Notes: generated by a model not told the origin, from the letters alone. 64,000 nucleotides of DNA from Planococcus sp. CPCC 101016 (GCF_007859295.1 NZ_VOHB01000002.1:1985624-2049623); one strand, 5' to 3'. Counted from the stretch's first letter, positions 10,145-18,852 are shown. Numbers and translations: made by a program.

Positions 10145-10771
10145 CTATTTTTCTACTGTAATAATTCCACCACAATGAGAAACTGGATGAAACTTACAAT
10201 CATAAAATGTGTTTAATGACGATTGAAATTCTTCAAATACAAAATAAAACTCGTCTGGATCCCAGTAGGGTCTGCTTTCCGCTCTGCACAACTCCAGATT
10301 CTCCCGGCTTTCAAAAGCGATATCCCCAATAACAATTTTTCCGTTCTCATTAAGGAGCGAAAACAAGGTTTTTATCAACTCGGTTTTATCTTCATCTGTC
10401 AGGTGATGCAACGTATATGTGCTGATAATGAAGTCGTATTTACTTTGTTTTATAGTATTCGGTAACCCATTTGAAATATCCCATTCCATTAAATTAGCAT
10501 TTGGCATTTTCTTTTCTTCTATAGCAAGCATTTCAGTTGAAAAATCCAAGCCATCTATTTGATGGCCATTTTCATATAATTTACTTGCCAATACACCTGT
10601 GCCGAAGCCAATATCCAATACGCTCGACTGTTTCTTTCCCATCACTTCATTAAAAATTAAATTTAAAATATTTTTATATCCAGCAAAAGGATACAAGTTA
10701 TTTTCTTCACTTACTTGGACAGTCCTATCATAGTCGCCTGCCCATAGGTTAAAACCTCGATTATCCAGCAT
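10145..10771 (-). CDS. class I SAM-dependent methyltransferase
   Basis: A 208-residue cytoplasmic protein. The SAM-binding motif I is SVLDIGFGTGVLASKL (about residues 50-65). Motif II is IDGLDFSTEML with the acidic residue that binds ribose, and the post-motif region is YDFIISTYTLHHLTDEDK. It is similar in size and motifs to YrrT-type methyltransferases. The substrate is unknown. AGGGGGATCAACC precedes the ATG. It is monocistronic. Confidence 0.88.
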   Translation of the reverse strand: MLDNRGFNLWAGDYDRTVQVSEENNLYPFAGYKNILNLIFNEVMGKKQSSVLDIGFGTGVLASKLYENGHQIDGLDFSTEMLAIEEKKMPNANLMEWDISNGLPNTIKQSKYDFIISTYTLHHLTDEDKTELIKTLFSLLNENGKIVIGDIAFESRENLELCRAESRPYWDPDEFYFVFEEFQSSLNTFYDCKFHPVSHCGGIITVEK

Positions 10772-11120
10772 GGTTGATCCCCCTTGTGTACTTATACAAG
10801 TTTCTGTGACATCTTTTAGTTAACTACTTCATATTACAGACGCTGATAGGTCGATAAACTCTTTTGATTTTACCGGATTATATATACTTATATTACCATT
10901 TATACAAGCTCATCAACTGGATAAATTTACTTTTAACAGAATTTTTTGTTTTTTATTTATTTCTCTTTTAAACATTCAACTTACTAATCATAAAAATAAT
11001 TGGTACTTCACGTTAAAATCAACTTAAAAGAAATAAAAGCCGTATGGTATTAAGGAGGTATAAGACAGTGGAAAAGATGCGTTTGATCTCTTCAAAATAA
11101 AAATTTGAGGAGGAAAAATA
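10772..11120. other. 349-base intergenic region with a possible leader peptide
   Basis: This is AT-rich DNA between divergent genes. Near its end a canonical AAGGAGG (11052-11058) is followed 9 bases later by a 10-codon ORF with a GTG start (11068-11100, peptide MEKMRLISSK). Then comes the separate RBS of the acetyltransferase gene. The short ORF may be a regulatory leader peptide or a truncated remnant. Nothing else was recognised. Confidence 0.4.
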
Positions 11121-11531
11121 ATGACTATTACTTACATTGAAGATAGACATATTGATAAGAAGGATTTAAAAATGCTGTACACTGACGTGGGATGGTATGC
11201 CTATACTCAAGATATACATCAACTGGAACAGGCGCTATTGAATTCATTATATGTCTTGTCGGCATGGGACGAGGACCGGCTAGTAGGATTAATAAGGCTT
11301 GTAGGGGATGGCCTTACGATAATTTATATACAGGATATATTGATTCTGAATAGCTATCAAAATAAAGGCATCGCAACTGAATTGATGATGCAGGTTTTTC
11401 AAGAATTCAACGAAGTACGCCAGAAAGTACTATTAACTGAAGAGGCACCAGCGGTCCGTCGTTTTTATGAAAGAAATGGTTTTCAATCATGTGATAAAGG
11501 TACACTAGTCGCTTTTGCAAACATGAATTAA
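11121..11531 (+). CDS. GNAT family N-acetyltransferase
   Basis: A 136-residue cytoplasmic acetyltransferase. GNAT motif A is IQDILILNSYQNKGIATELM, with the QxxGIA pyrophosphate loop at about residues 83-88. The C-terminal APAVRRFYERNGFQ matches motif B. The acceptor is unknown. GAGGAGG lies 7 bases before the ATG. A 10-codon ORF with its own RBS precedes it. A hairpin follows the stop. Confidence 0.9.
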   Translation: MTITYIEDRHIDKKDLKMLYTDVGWYAYTQDIHQLEQALLNSLYVLSAWDEDRLVGLIRLVGDGLTIIYIQDILILNSYQNKGIATELMMQVFQEFNEVRQKVLLTEEAPAVRRFYERNGFQSCDKGTLVAFANMN

Positions 11532-11556
11532 GAGTAGTTAAATGGTTTTTTAATTG

Positions 11557-11590
11557 TTGAGTGTATTCGATACCATTTGAATGCACTCAA
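11557..11590 (+). terminator. possible terminator of the GNAT gene
   Basis: TTGAGTGTATTC and GAATGCACTCAA form a 12-base stem with one mismatch and a 10-base loop, 25 bases after the stop codon. The T-tract is weak. Confidence 0.4.
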
Positions 11591-11784
11591 TAATTTACCA
11601 TATTAAAAAAGCCTTACAAGATCATTCTTTAGTTTTTCAAATAAAACAAATTCATCTGCTGTTACTTGTTTTACTAGAAATGCAGAGCACAGGATTTGCT
11701 GGTCATTTTTCTCGGTTATATATACTTAAGCATCTGGATCTTGATGTACTTTTACACTTTTAATTTATCCAGAGGAACCTGAAA

Positions 11785-12165
11785 TTATGAACAAATCTTT
11801 CTGATCAAGTCCTCTACTGTTCCTATTACTTTTTCAACTTCTGGCAAGTGATAAAAAGTGCTAGTCAACTCGAAATCATTGATGTCACCATTAGGTGAAT
11901 AAAGAAAAACTTTTTTGCCAGCAGCTAAAGCTATACCCAATTCAATGTGAGTTCCTTTTCCACCGGGCAGTAAAATAACTACAATATCTGAATCCAGTAC
12001 AGCATGTTTCTCTTTAATACCTATCGCTTTTAAATCTGCTAAAGTTGTAGGCCGTTCATTTTTTGTCCAGTTATATGTAAGAATAAATCCACATCTAATC
12101 AATTCTCTACTAACATACTGTACATCCTTTTTGTTAAGAAAACCTGAGGCTACATAAAATTTCAT
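11785..12165 (-). CDS. nucleoside 2-deoxyribosyltransferase-like protein
   Basis: A 126-residue soluble protein of the Nuc_deoxyrib_tr fold. MKFYVASGFLNK is the first strand/loop. SDIVVILLPGGKGTHIE leads into GTHIELGIALAAGKKVFLY, whose glutamate corresponds to the conserved catalytic-site Glu. Members cleave or exchange the N-glycosidic bond of deoxynucleosides. Many small relatives are uncharacterised. It is monocistronic. Confidence 0.8.
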   Translation of the reverse strand: MKFYVASGFLNKKDVQYVSRELIRCGFILTYNWTKNERPTTLADLKAIGIKEKHAVLDSDIVVILLPGGKGTHIELGIALAAGKKVFLYSPNGDINDFELTSTFYHLPEVEKVIGTVEDLIRKICS

Positions 12166-12331
12166 AATTCATTCTCCTAATCTAAAAATATCATAAAGTC
12201 TTATATTACCAATATGCACATTTTTATAATCTTTTTTAGTGATCATTGTTAGATTGTTCTATTTAAAATTAAGCAGGTGTGCAGAAAATTATATAAACTC
12301 ATTCTTTAATATTAACATTTGATTTCATCAA

Positions 12332-12357
12332 AAAAGCCACTCATACGAATGGCTTTT
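12332..12357 (-). terminator. terminator of the acidic lipoprotein gene
   Basis: AAAAGCCA and TGGCTTTT form a stem with a 10-base loop, followed by T residues on the minus strand. It lies just after the 12368 stop codon. Confidence 0.65.
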
Positions 12358-12367
12358 CCTTAAATTC

Positions 12368-12559
12368 TTAACTTCCTTCTTCGTCTTCTTCTCCTTCCTT
12401 CGGTTCATCTTCCGGAATAATTTCCTCTTCGTCTTCTTCCGGCGTCACATCGATGTCTTCGTCAACAGGTTGTTCCTCTTCTGCATCTCCGCAGGCCGCC
12501 AGCAGCCCCATAGAAAAAAATGCAGCTGCCCCTAGTTTCATCCATTTATGTTGCGGCAT
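12368..12559 (-). CDS. very acidic small lipoprotein
   Basis: A 63-residue protein with signal peptide and lipobox LLAAC-G (Cys23). The mature 40 residues are almost entirely Glu, Asp, Pro and Gly, with no hydrophobic core, so the mature part is probably disordered on the cell surface. No function can be assigned. The RBS GGAGGG lies 8 bases upstream of the ATG. Confidence 0.75.
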   Translation of the reverse strand: MPQHKWMKLGAAAFFSMGLLAACGDAEEEQPVDEDIDVTPEEDEEEIIPEDEPKEGEEDEEGS

Positions 12560-12642
12560 TACAAACCCTCCTTCCCTTTATATAGCTTACTTTCCAAATA
12601 ATTGTTTCTTATCTTTTTACTCTATATCTCCTAGCTAAACAC

Positions 12643-13182
12643 TTAAGCTCTTGATGATTTGGTCTTCTCTTCTCCTATTCCGTCTAACGCATCCTTTGAC
12701 ATGACGTCTTCTTTTTTTACGATAGATAGGGAACCATCTCCTTCAAGAACGATTGCTTCCACCTTCTCGAAAGAGCTTATTCCTTGTTGGCGTACTTTCG
12801 CTCTTAGATCTTCTATTCGAAGACGATTTTGCTTCATTATCTCTTCATTAAAGTGATTGCTGTGATATAGAAAAGTCGGAGAGGCTTTTATAAAATCTGA
12901 AAACCTTTTCGACTTTACTGATAATCTTGAAACCATGTACTGGAGTAGAGTAAGCATAAACAGAATGGCTGCGCCATCTGCAAAAGAGACTTTATCACTT
13001 GTGATAATACTGGATAAAGTGGCGCCGTATGTAACAGTAATGATGAAATCGAAAATACTTATTTCTGAAAGGGTCCGCTTTCCAAACAATCTTAGTAACA
13101 GAATCAAAAAAGGATAAGCTAATATACACATAAGGACTACACGAAAAATACTTTTCCACCCATCGAATAATAAAGTTTCCAC
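12643..13182 (-). CDS. DUF421 (YetF/YcaP-like) membrane protein
   Basis: A 179-residue membrane protein with three N-terminal helices (VVLMCILAYPFLILLLRLFG, then FDFIITVTYGATLSSII, then ADGAAILFMLTLLQYMV). A cytoplasmic DUF421 domain follows, containing the KASPTFLYHSNHF and RLRIEDLRAKVRQQGISSFE signatures. The family function is unsettled, and some homologues are spore or stress linked. The start is GTG. The C terminus (residues about 160-179) is a charged tail. Confidence 0.88.
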   Translation of the reverse strand: METLLFDGWKSIFRVVLMCILAYPFLILLLRLFGKRTLSEISIFDFIITVTYGATLSSIITSDKVSFADGAAILFMLTLLQYMVSRLSVKSKRFSDFIKASPTFLYHSNHFNEEIMKQNRLRIEDLRAKVRQQGISSFEKVEAIVLEGDGSLSIVKKEDVMSKDALDGIGEEKTKSSRA

Positions 13183-13321
13183 TATTTGTTCGCTTCCCTT
13201 CTGAAGTGGATTTTTTAATTGAGTTTATACTCAAAAATACCCTTCAGACTTCTATCTAAACAGTGCCAGTTGCTATCATCAAACATGAACCAGATACAAC
13301 TAAAACAGGAATATGTATGTT

Positions 13322-13897
13322 TTAAAATTTAACTCGAGACCAGTGTGCCTCTCCAAGAAAGTCTTCTCTGGTAAGCGGTTCTTCTAAAATAGTTTGGCGA
13401 TAAGAGGTAATGGTTCCATCATGTGAAACGATGTAGATTTTTTCGCGTTTAAAACTTTTACAATACGCAATGAATTCTTTAGTTAGCTTTCGATATTCAG
13501 TTTCCGGTAAAACGTTTATTCCTTCTGACCATAATACGGAAGACAAATTCTCTGCCATTTCAAAAGTAGGGAAATCGTCTTTAAGTTTGTCTGTATCCAT
13601 TAATTCATCGCAAGGAAGAGTTTTGGCAGCTGGACGTACTGGGAAAATGCGAGGTCCAACCAGGGGATGCGCAAATTTCAGGCAACATGCTTTTTCGCTC
13701 CAGATCCAGGCAGTTTGCAGGGTTCTAAGTGTAGGACTGACAATTAATACATCCTCAGAAGTTAACGGCAGTTTGGATCTCAACTGTTCAACCTGCTTTA
13801 TTCCTTCTCTTGTTAAAGATGGATTCGTCTTCTGGAGACTATCTGGCATGCTTTCTGTATGGTCTCCTTGGCCGTGGCGAACGAATATCAATTCCAT
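13322..13897 (-). CDS. histidine phosphatase superfamily protein
   Basis: A 191-residue cytoplasmic phosphatase. The phosphohistidine motif is LIFVRHGQGDH (His8). SPTLRTLQTA supplies the second arginine, and IVSHDGTI carries the second catalytic histidine. It is likely a phosphoglycerate-mutase-like broad phosphatase. The substrate is unknown. GGGGGAAA precedes the ATG. Confidence 0.88.
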   Translation of the reverse strand: MELIFVRHGQGDHTESMPDSLQKTNPSLTREGIKQVEQLRSKLPLTSEDVLIVSPTLRTLQTAWIWSEKACCLKFAHPLVGPRIFPVRPAAKTLPCDELMDTDKLKDDFPTFEMAENLSSVLWSEGINVLPETEYRKLTKEFIAYCKSFKREKIYIVSHDGTITSYRQTILEEPLTREDFLGEAHWSRVKF

Positions 13898-13933
13898 TAT
13901 TTTTCCCCCTCGAGAAGATTTTCATCTTAGAGC

Positions 13934-14314
13934 TTAATTCTCGTTTATTAGTATCAAATTTTCTGTCTGTCCACCCCAGGTAATTTCCACTTTGATAGCC
14001 TCATCTTCTTGAATGACGGCACAACCACTACAAAAACCATTTCCGATTTTTCCAACTCCATCAATTAATGTGATTCCTGTACCTTCAGAACCTCCAGAAT
14101 TCGTTTCAATTTTGTAATCCACTGTTTCCGGCGCCTCTTCTCCACCCGTAAACTTAATTGTTCCATTTTTTTCTTCTCTATCGCCATTGGAGATATTTAC
14201 AATATAAAATACATCCCACTTGTCACTGCTGCCTGAAAAATTATACCGTGCGCTATTATTACCGCAACCGCTCAACATAACGATAACGCTGACTAATACG
14301 ATAAATTTTTTCAT
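13934..14314 (-). CDS. small lipoprotein
   Basis: A 126-residue secreted lipoprotein. The start MKKFIVLVSVIVMLSGC has a clear lipobox (LSGC-G, Cys17), with AAAGGAGG before it, so longer in-frame upstream starts are rejected. The mature domain is mostly beta (NGTIKFTGGEE, VDYKIETNSGG, IKVEITWGGQTENLIL) and has a GFCSGCAV pair of cysteines. The fold is not recognised. A strong terminator for the next upstream operon lies just beyond. Confidence 0.75.
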   Translation of the reverse strand: MKKFIVLVSVIVMLSGCGNNSARYNFSGSSDKWDVFYIVNISNGDREEKNGTIKFTGGEEAPETVDYKIETNSGGSEGTGITLIDGVGKIGNGFCSGCAVIQEDEAIKVEITWGGQTENLILINEN

Positions 14315-14414
14315 GCCAATTCCTCCTTTGTAAAAATCACTTTTATGTCTCACCAATAATATACCAAATAAACCCAGTGGCATTGTAAATAAAAAGGAAT
14401 TTTTTTAAAAAGAC

Positions 14415-14442
14415 AAAAGGAAGAGCATTTGCTCTTCCTTTT
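14415..14442 (-). terminator. terminator of the DUF3916 gene
   Basis: AAAAGGAAGAGC and GCTCTTCCTTTT form a 12-base perfect stem with loop ATTT. It lies 20 bases after the stop codon at 14464 and has T-rich flanks on both strands. Confidence 0.8.
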
Positions 14443-14463
14443 TCTCTAAGCTATTCAAAGCTA

Positions 14464-14970
14464 TTACGCCAATTCACCTATAAACCATAACTCTCGTTCG
14501 ATAGATTCTTCCTCATCGATCAATATTTCTTTAAATCCAGCTTGCTGAAAATTTTCTGGAAGGACGAATCCCCATTCACGCTGAATATTTCTCTCATTCG
14601 GCAGTGGAATCCAGTTTTGGAAGTCGCTATCTCTTGTGAAAAAACTGTTAAAATAGGCATTCCCTTTAAATACGATGAGTTGAGATCTCCAATTAGATAA
14701 AGGGTTAATTAACACAACCACTCGATATGTATCACCGTCCTGTAGTTTCATTTGACTCAGATGATACGCACAGTTTATAAGAGTCTGAAAACAAAGCCGT
14801 TTGATTTTTATAGGAGTTTTAACAGAGTCAATAAATCCTTCAGAGACCGGAAGCAAAAGATTCCAATAGCCGTTATAAAAGTGAGTTGGAAAATCCAGCG
14901 TTTCTTCTTCAATACGTTTCACCATCATTTTGCTTTTACGTTTCATGCCGCGTACTTTTTTCTCTCGCAT
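14464..14970 (-). CDS. DUF3916 family protein
   Basis: This 168-residue soluble protein starts MREKKVRGMKRKSKMMVKRI. The conserved FYNGYWNLLLPVSEGFIDS and KTPIKIKRLCFQTLINCAYHL segments match DUF3916 proteins from Bacillales as I recall them. The function is unknown. The basic N terminus could contact nucleic acid. AGGAGA lies 6 bases before the ATG. A recurrent TTAGTATATTAAGGA promoter-like motif lies about 45 bases upstream. Confidence 0.75.
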   Translation of the reverse strand: MREKKVRGMKRKSKMMVKRIEEETLDFPTHFYNGYWNLLLPVSEGFIDSVKTPIKIKRLCFQTLINCAYHLSQMKLQDGDTYRVVVLINPLSNWRSQLIVFKGNAYFNSFFTRDSDFQNWIPLPNERNIQREWGFVLPENFQQAGFKEILIDEEESIERELWFIGELA

Positions 14971-15129
14971 TCAATCTCTCCTTAAGAAATTAGCTGCTGC
15001 TTATCATGTATTTATTTCCTTAATATACTAAATAAAAAATTCGAAAGCCAGAGAATTTACCTGCTATTGCTCTTCTCAACTTACTATTTATACTGAGTAC
15101 GATCTATCGTTCACAGTTACTCAAAAAAA

Positions 15130-15153
15130 GAACTGCATATTTTTATGCAGTTC
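15130..15153 (-). terminator. terminator of the Rrf2-yhgE operon
   Basis: GAACTGCAT pairs with ATGCAGTTC, and a run of seven T follows on the minus strand. It lies immediately after the 15160 stop codon. Confidence 0.85.
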
Positions 15154-15159
15154 CTGCCT

Positions 15160-18003
15160 TTAATTTTCTTCTGCTAATCTAAACGCTTTACGACTTCTAA
15201 TGCTAAGCACGCCCCATAAGAGCCCATTGAAGAGGATGAAAAAAGCCCCGAGAACTGAAATGCTCATAATAAACGTTTCGGTTCCATATGCTGAAGACAT
15301 CGATTCCCTGAATCCAAGAAGTGCATAGCTCATTGGAACAAAATCATGTACTTTCTGGAAAAACCCATTTGTCAGTTCAACCGGAAACATGCCTCCACTC
15401 GCTCCAAGTTGAAGGACCAATAGGATCATTGCCGCAAAGCGACCAGGGTTTCCAAAAGTTATCCCAAGGAACATGATCAGGAACATATAAGTTAGCGAAG
15501 TAATGATGGATACCGCGATAAACTCACCTATATGCTCTACTTGGAGATGAAAGCCGAACAGCATGATGGCATCAACGATCAGTGCAGCCGAAGTTGCCTG
15601 AACAAAGCCAAGCGAAAATTTACTGAGCCACCAGGCTGTTCCAGAAGTCGGACGCCCTGCTGGTGCATTGATCGGAAATACTAGGTTGAAAGACAAGGCA
15701 CCGACGAATAACCCCAGCGACAAAATATATGGTGCCAACGCATGGCCATAATTCGGCACTTTGCTGCGTTGACTTTCTGTTGTAGTTGCTGGTGCAGCAA
15801 TCATTTCAACATTAGCATCCGCTATTTGTGCACCATTCACTTCTTCTGCTCCGTCTGCCAAGTTAGCAGCCAGTTCAGCTGAACCTTTTGTCAGTTGACC
15901 TATTCCATTTTCCAGTTCGCCCGATCCGCTTGCAAGCTCATTTGACCCCTTATGAAGTTCGGCAGCACCGCCTGCCAGTTGAACGGTACCACGGGAAAGC
16001 GCAGGTATTCCTTCAACTAAGCGATTCGTTCCACCTGCTAATTCAGCGGCTCCGGAATTCAGTTTTTCAGAGTTTGCAACCAGTTGATTGGCGCCTTGTT
16101 GAAGAGCACCTGCTCCTTCTGCAGCTTTTGAAACTCCTGCTGTGTAGGAAGCGGCCCCTTGTTCAAGCTCCAATGATCCTTGCTGCAGCGCACTCGCTCC
16201 TTCGGCAAGTCCATGCGATCCTGTCGCTAGTGACGACATACCCTCATTCAATGCAGAACTGCCTTGTGCCAACCGGTCTACTGCCTCCGCAAGCTGCGGA
16301 AGGTTTTCTGCAGCTTTTTCAGTTCCTGCGAGCAATGTTTTACTGCCTTGTACGGCTTCCTCTGCTCCTGAATTTAGAGAAGCGGCTCCTGGGATAAGCT
16401 GGCCCTCCAGCGCATTGCGGACCATTGAATAGCCATCGAGGGCCTGTCCTGCTTGAGGATTCACTTGAGCGACAGCATTGTTCAATTCTGTGATATTCTC
16501 CGGTAGTGAACCTAAAGATTGGAACTCCGGAATGATTTTCTCATTCAAGTTGGCTGATACAGCTGCAAGGTTTCCTTGCAGTGTTTCAAGAGCCGCTTGC
16601 TGCACGGTCGCTTGCTGTTCTACGCTTCTGCTGACAGCAGCTGACAGCTCAGTCTGCTGTTCTTCCGTCAGACTGCCATAAGCTGGCGCTGCCTGCAAAG
16701 CTTCAACTGCTGTACTTGCGGAAGCCGTTTGCAGCTCCTCTAAGCTTTGCTGTGTGGCATTCAAGTTCGCTTGCAGGCTCGACGCATCTTGTACACCACC
16801 TGTTGCAGAAACTGCTTCATTCAATTTGCTGATGCTGTCTTGAATGCCGGTGAGACCTTGTTTTAAAGCTTCGATTTGATCGGCCGCAGGCAATTCGTTG
16901 TTCAATGAATTGAGTCCAGACTGCAGCGCAGCGCTGCCCGCCGATAGTTCAGCTAGGCCCTCGCCTAATGCAGCTTGACCAGAAGCTAATTGTTGAATAC
17001 CTGAAGAACTGTCTGTCAGCTTGCTGGTTTGCGCCTGCAGCTCAAGCAGTCCGTTATTCAATTGGGCACTACCGCGCTCCGTTTCCGTGAGCCCAGCACT
17101 TAATCGTTCTGCTCCAGGGACGAGAGAGCCAATGCCTTCTGCGAGGTCTACTGAACCTTGGACAAGAACCGCTCCGTTATCATTCAACTCAGCGGTCCCT
17201 GCAGCCAGACCGGCAACTCCATTCTGCAGTTCGCCTACGCCTTCGGTATATTCAAAAATCCCTTTGTTTAACTGACTGGCACCTTGGTTTAAATCTGAAG
17301 CCCCGCCAGCAAACTGCTCGACGCCGACTTCCAATTGCTCGGCACCTTCCTGAAAAGTCAAACTGCCTTCTGAAAGTTCGCCTAAACCTGCAGTTAATTT
17401 AGTGTTTCCATCTTGCGCTTGTCTAGTTCCTGTATCAAGCTGTTCTGCGCCTTGAGCTGCTTCTTGTAACCCTTCTCCAACTGATTCGACTTGCGCAAAA
17501 ATTGCTTTCACATATTCTTTCGTTACATTTTCGGCTACCTCTTCTTTGATGGTCATCGTTGCCTGCTTGCTGACAGCTTCAATAAAGAAACCGCGTCCAG
17601 GGTTTGTTTCATAGTGTAAATTCATGGGTTTAGGCTGATCATCCATAACAGAGGCGGCATTCGCCGAAAAATCCTCCGGTATGGTCAAAACCATAAAATA
17701 CTTGCCATCGCTCATTCCACGCTCAGCTTGATTGGCATCGGTAAAATGCCAATCAAGCGTTTCGTTTTTCTTTAAATTCTCTTCCAGTTCCGCTCCAACT
17801 GCAAACATCTGCCCTTCATATTCAGAAGCGACATCTTCATTTACGACCGCTACTGGCAATCGATCTGTTTTGCCATAAGGATCCCATGAGGAACCAAGAA
17901 AAAAACCACCATAAATAATTGGTATGAACATCATGACAATCATTGTGCCCAATAAAAGCGGTTTAGCCAGCAATTGCTTCCATTCCTGTTTTAACATTTT
18001 CAT
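15160..18003 (-). CDS. YhgE/Pip-type ABC-2 membrane protein with long periplasmic-side repeat domain
   Basis: A 947-residue membrane protein. A short cytoplasmic tail and one helix (KPLLLGTMIVMMFIPIIYGG) start the Pip domain, followed by VAVVNEDVASEYEGQ. A very long extracellular region (about 180-730) is built of near-identical short units such as LAEGASALQQGSLELEQG and LNSGAAELAGGTNRLVEG. Five or six C-terminal helices carry the ABC-2 permease part. Homologues include the phage receptor Pip and EsaA-like proteins. The role here may be export or envelope stress. It overlaps the Rrf2 gene by 4 bases and is translationally coupled to it. The repeat region is longer than in many homologues. Confidence 0.88.
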   Translation of the reverse strand: MKMLKQEWKQLLAKPLLLGTMIVMMFIPIIYGGFFLGSSWDPYGKTDRLPVAVVNEDVASEYEGQMFAVGAELEENLKKNETLDWHFTDANQAERGMSDGKYFMVLTIPEDFSANAASVMDDQPKPMNLHYETNPGRGFFIEAVSKQATMTIKEEVAENVTKEYVKAIFAQVESVGEGLQEAAQGAEQLDTGTRQAQDGNTKLTAGLGELSEGSLTFQEGAEQLEVGVEQFAGGASDLNQGASQLNKGIFEYTEGVGELQNGVAGLAAGTAELNDNGAVLVQGSVDLAEGIGSLVPGAERLSAGLTETERGSAQLNNGLLELQAQTSKLTDSSSGIQQLASGQAALGEGLAELSAGSAALQSGLNSLNNELPAADQIEALKQGLTGIQDSISKLNEAVSATGGVQDASSLQANLNATQQSLEELQTASASTAVEALQAAPAYGSLTEEQQTELSAAVSRSVEQQATVQQAALETLQGNLAAVSANLNEKIIPEFQSLGSLPENITELNNAVAQVNPQAGQALDGYSMVRNALEGQLIPGAASLNSGAEEAVQGSKTLLAGTEKAAENLPQLAEAVDRLAQGSSALNEGMSSLATGSHGLAEGASALQQGSLELEQGAASYTAGVSKAAEGAGALQQGANQLVANSEKLNSGAAELAGGTNRLVEGIPALSRGTVQLAGGAAELHKGSNELASGSGELENGIGQLTKGSAELAANLADGAEEVNGAQIADANVEMIAAPATTTESQRSKVPNYGHALAPYILSLGLFVGALSFNLVFPINAPAGRPTSGTAWWLSKFSLGFVQATSAALIVDAIMLFGFHLQVEHIGEFIAVSIITSLTYMFLIMFLGITFGNPGRFAAMILLVLQLGASGGMFPVELTNGFFQKVHDFVPMSYALLGFRESMSSAYGTETFIMSISVLGAFFILFNGLLWGVLSIRSRKAFRLAEEN

Positions 18004-18506
18004 TTCGCATCATCCAGTCCTTTATCCAGTACGTCACTCAATGTCTCTTGATTCCAGTTCAAGGTCGGCAATTTGGACGTTCCTAAACCTTCTTTTAGCA
18101 GATCCGCTGCAGTCATTTTGGAAAGATATTCAATCAACAGCCGATCTCCTTGGTTAAACACCTCGCGCAGAAGTTCTTGTCCTTTCTGCGCGTACTGCCC
18201 ATCTTGGAACGCCAAACTGATCAGACCGGTATCCGGATACATTTGAATCGGCCCTTCCATTGCTTCGATCACATCAAGCATTGTAATTTCGGTAGCCGGT
18301 TTCGCAAGCGAAACGCCGCCGTTGTTTCCCGAAACCGAAACAGCAATTCCCTGGACAACCAGTTTTCTTATAATTTTTTTCATGTAAGAAGGTGAAACTC
18401 CCAACCTTTTGCTGATTTCATCTGAAGCAAGTGGAGCACTGCTTTCCTGTGTCGCAAGCAGGACAATGATACAAATCGCTTGCTCTACCCCTTTTGTCAA
18501 TTGCAT
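18000..18506 (-). CDS. Rrf2 family transcriptional regulator
   Basis: A 168-residue DNA-binding protein. The winged helix is ISKRLGVSPSYMKKIIRKLVVQGIAVSVSGNNGGVSLAKP, and ITMLDVIEAMEGP is typical of Rrf2. There is only one cysteine (Cys12), so the Fe-S ligands of IscR and NsrR are absent. It probably senses something else. The ATG at 18506 follows AGAGG. A GTG three codons earlier is less likely. It overlaps the YhgE-type gene and probably controls it from the palindrome at 18531-18555. Confidence 0.88.
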   Translation of the reverse strand: MQLTKGVEQAICIIVLLATQESSAPLASDEISKRLGVSPSYMKKIIRKLVVQGIAVSVSGNNGGVSLAKPATEITMLDVIEAMEGPIQMYPDTGLISLAFQDGQYAQKGQELLREVFNQGDRLLIEYLSKMTAADLLKEGLGTSKLPTLNWNQETLSDVLDKGLDDAK

Positions 18507-18530
18507 AAATAGCACCTCTTTTTATCTACT

Positions 18531-18555
18531 TACAACATCCATTATGGACATTGTA
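18531..18555. promoter_or_regulatory. 25-bp imperfect palindrome, probable Rrf2 operator
   Basis: TACAACATCCAT, a central T, and ATGGACATTGTA form a palindrome with only the two CA/TG positions in each arm mismatching. It is centred at 18543, 37 bases upstream of the Rrf2 start codon. This is the expected place for autoregulation of the Rrf2-yhgE operon. Confidence 0.65.
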
Positions 18556-18732
18556 TATCCAAATAAAAATACTACTCTTTTTTTCCGAAAATGCAAGAGG
18601 TAAAATGAGTATAAAATAAAAAAGCCAACAACTGGAAATCTTCAGCTGTCTGCTTTTAACTATTTCCTTTAGATTCAGTTATTGCGGCTTCTGGTACTAT
18701 CTTCTATAAACTGCCTTTTTCGCAGCAGCATC

Positions 18733-18852
18733 TTATTTTTTCTTCCTTTTAACAATCCACCTTACAAGCAGTATGAAAAATAAAATCAGTGCACCATATA
18801 TTAAGAATGTAACAAGTACATCTCCCCAGTTAATATAATTCTCTTCTAACAA
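18733..18852 (-). CDS. 39-residue single-span membrane protein
   Basis: A short gene with a TTG start, with GGAG 6 bases upstream. The peptide begins MLEENYINWGDVLVTFLIYG, followed by a hydrophobic helix (residues about 11-34) and a strongly basic end RWIVKRKKK, giving a cytoplasmic C terminus by the positive-inside rule. It has the composition of a genuine small membrane protein. No function is known. A hairpin-like sequence and T-tract lie 80-120 bases downstream on the minus strand. Confidence 0.6.
   Translation of the reverse strand: MLEENYINWGDVLVTFLIYGALILFFILLVRWIVKRKKK

Noticed and set aside
11581-11763. 60-codon plus-strand frame after the GNAT gene
   Set aside because: No RBS, starts inside the hairpin following the GNAT gene, and has low-complexity leucine-rich composition.
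15888-16397. Long plus-strand open frame inside the YhgE-type gene
   Set aside because: It is a shadow of the repetitive, low-stop coding sequence on the other strand. It has no RBS and a composition unlike real proteins.
15800-17460. Short tandem repeats that could look like a CRISPR array or minisatellite
   Set aside because: The units are degenerate at DNA level, have no constant spacer pattern, and are explained by repeated protein units.
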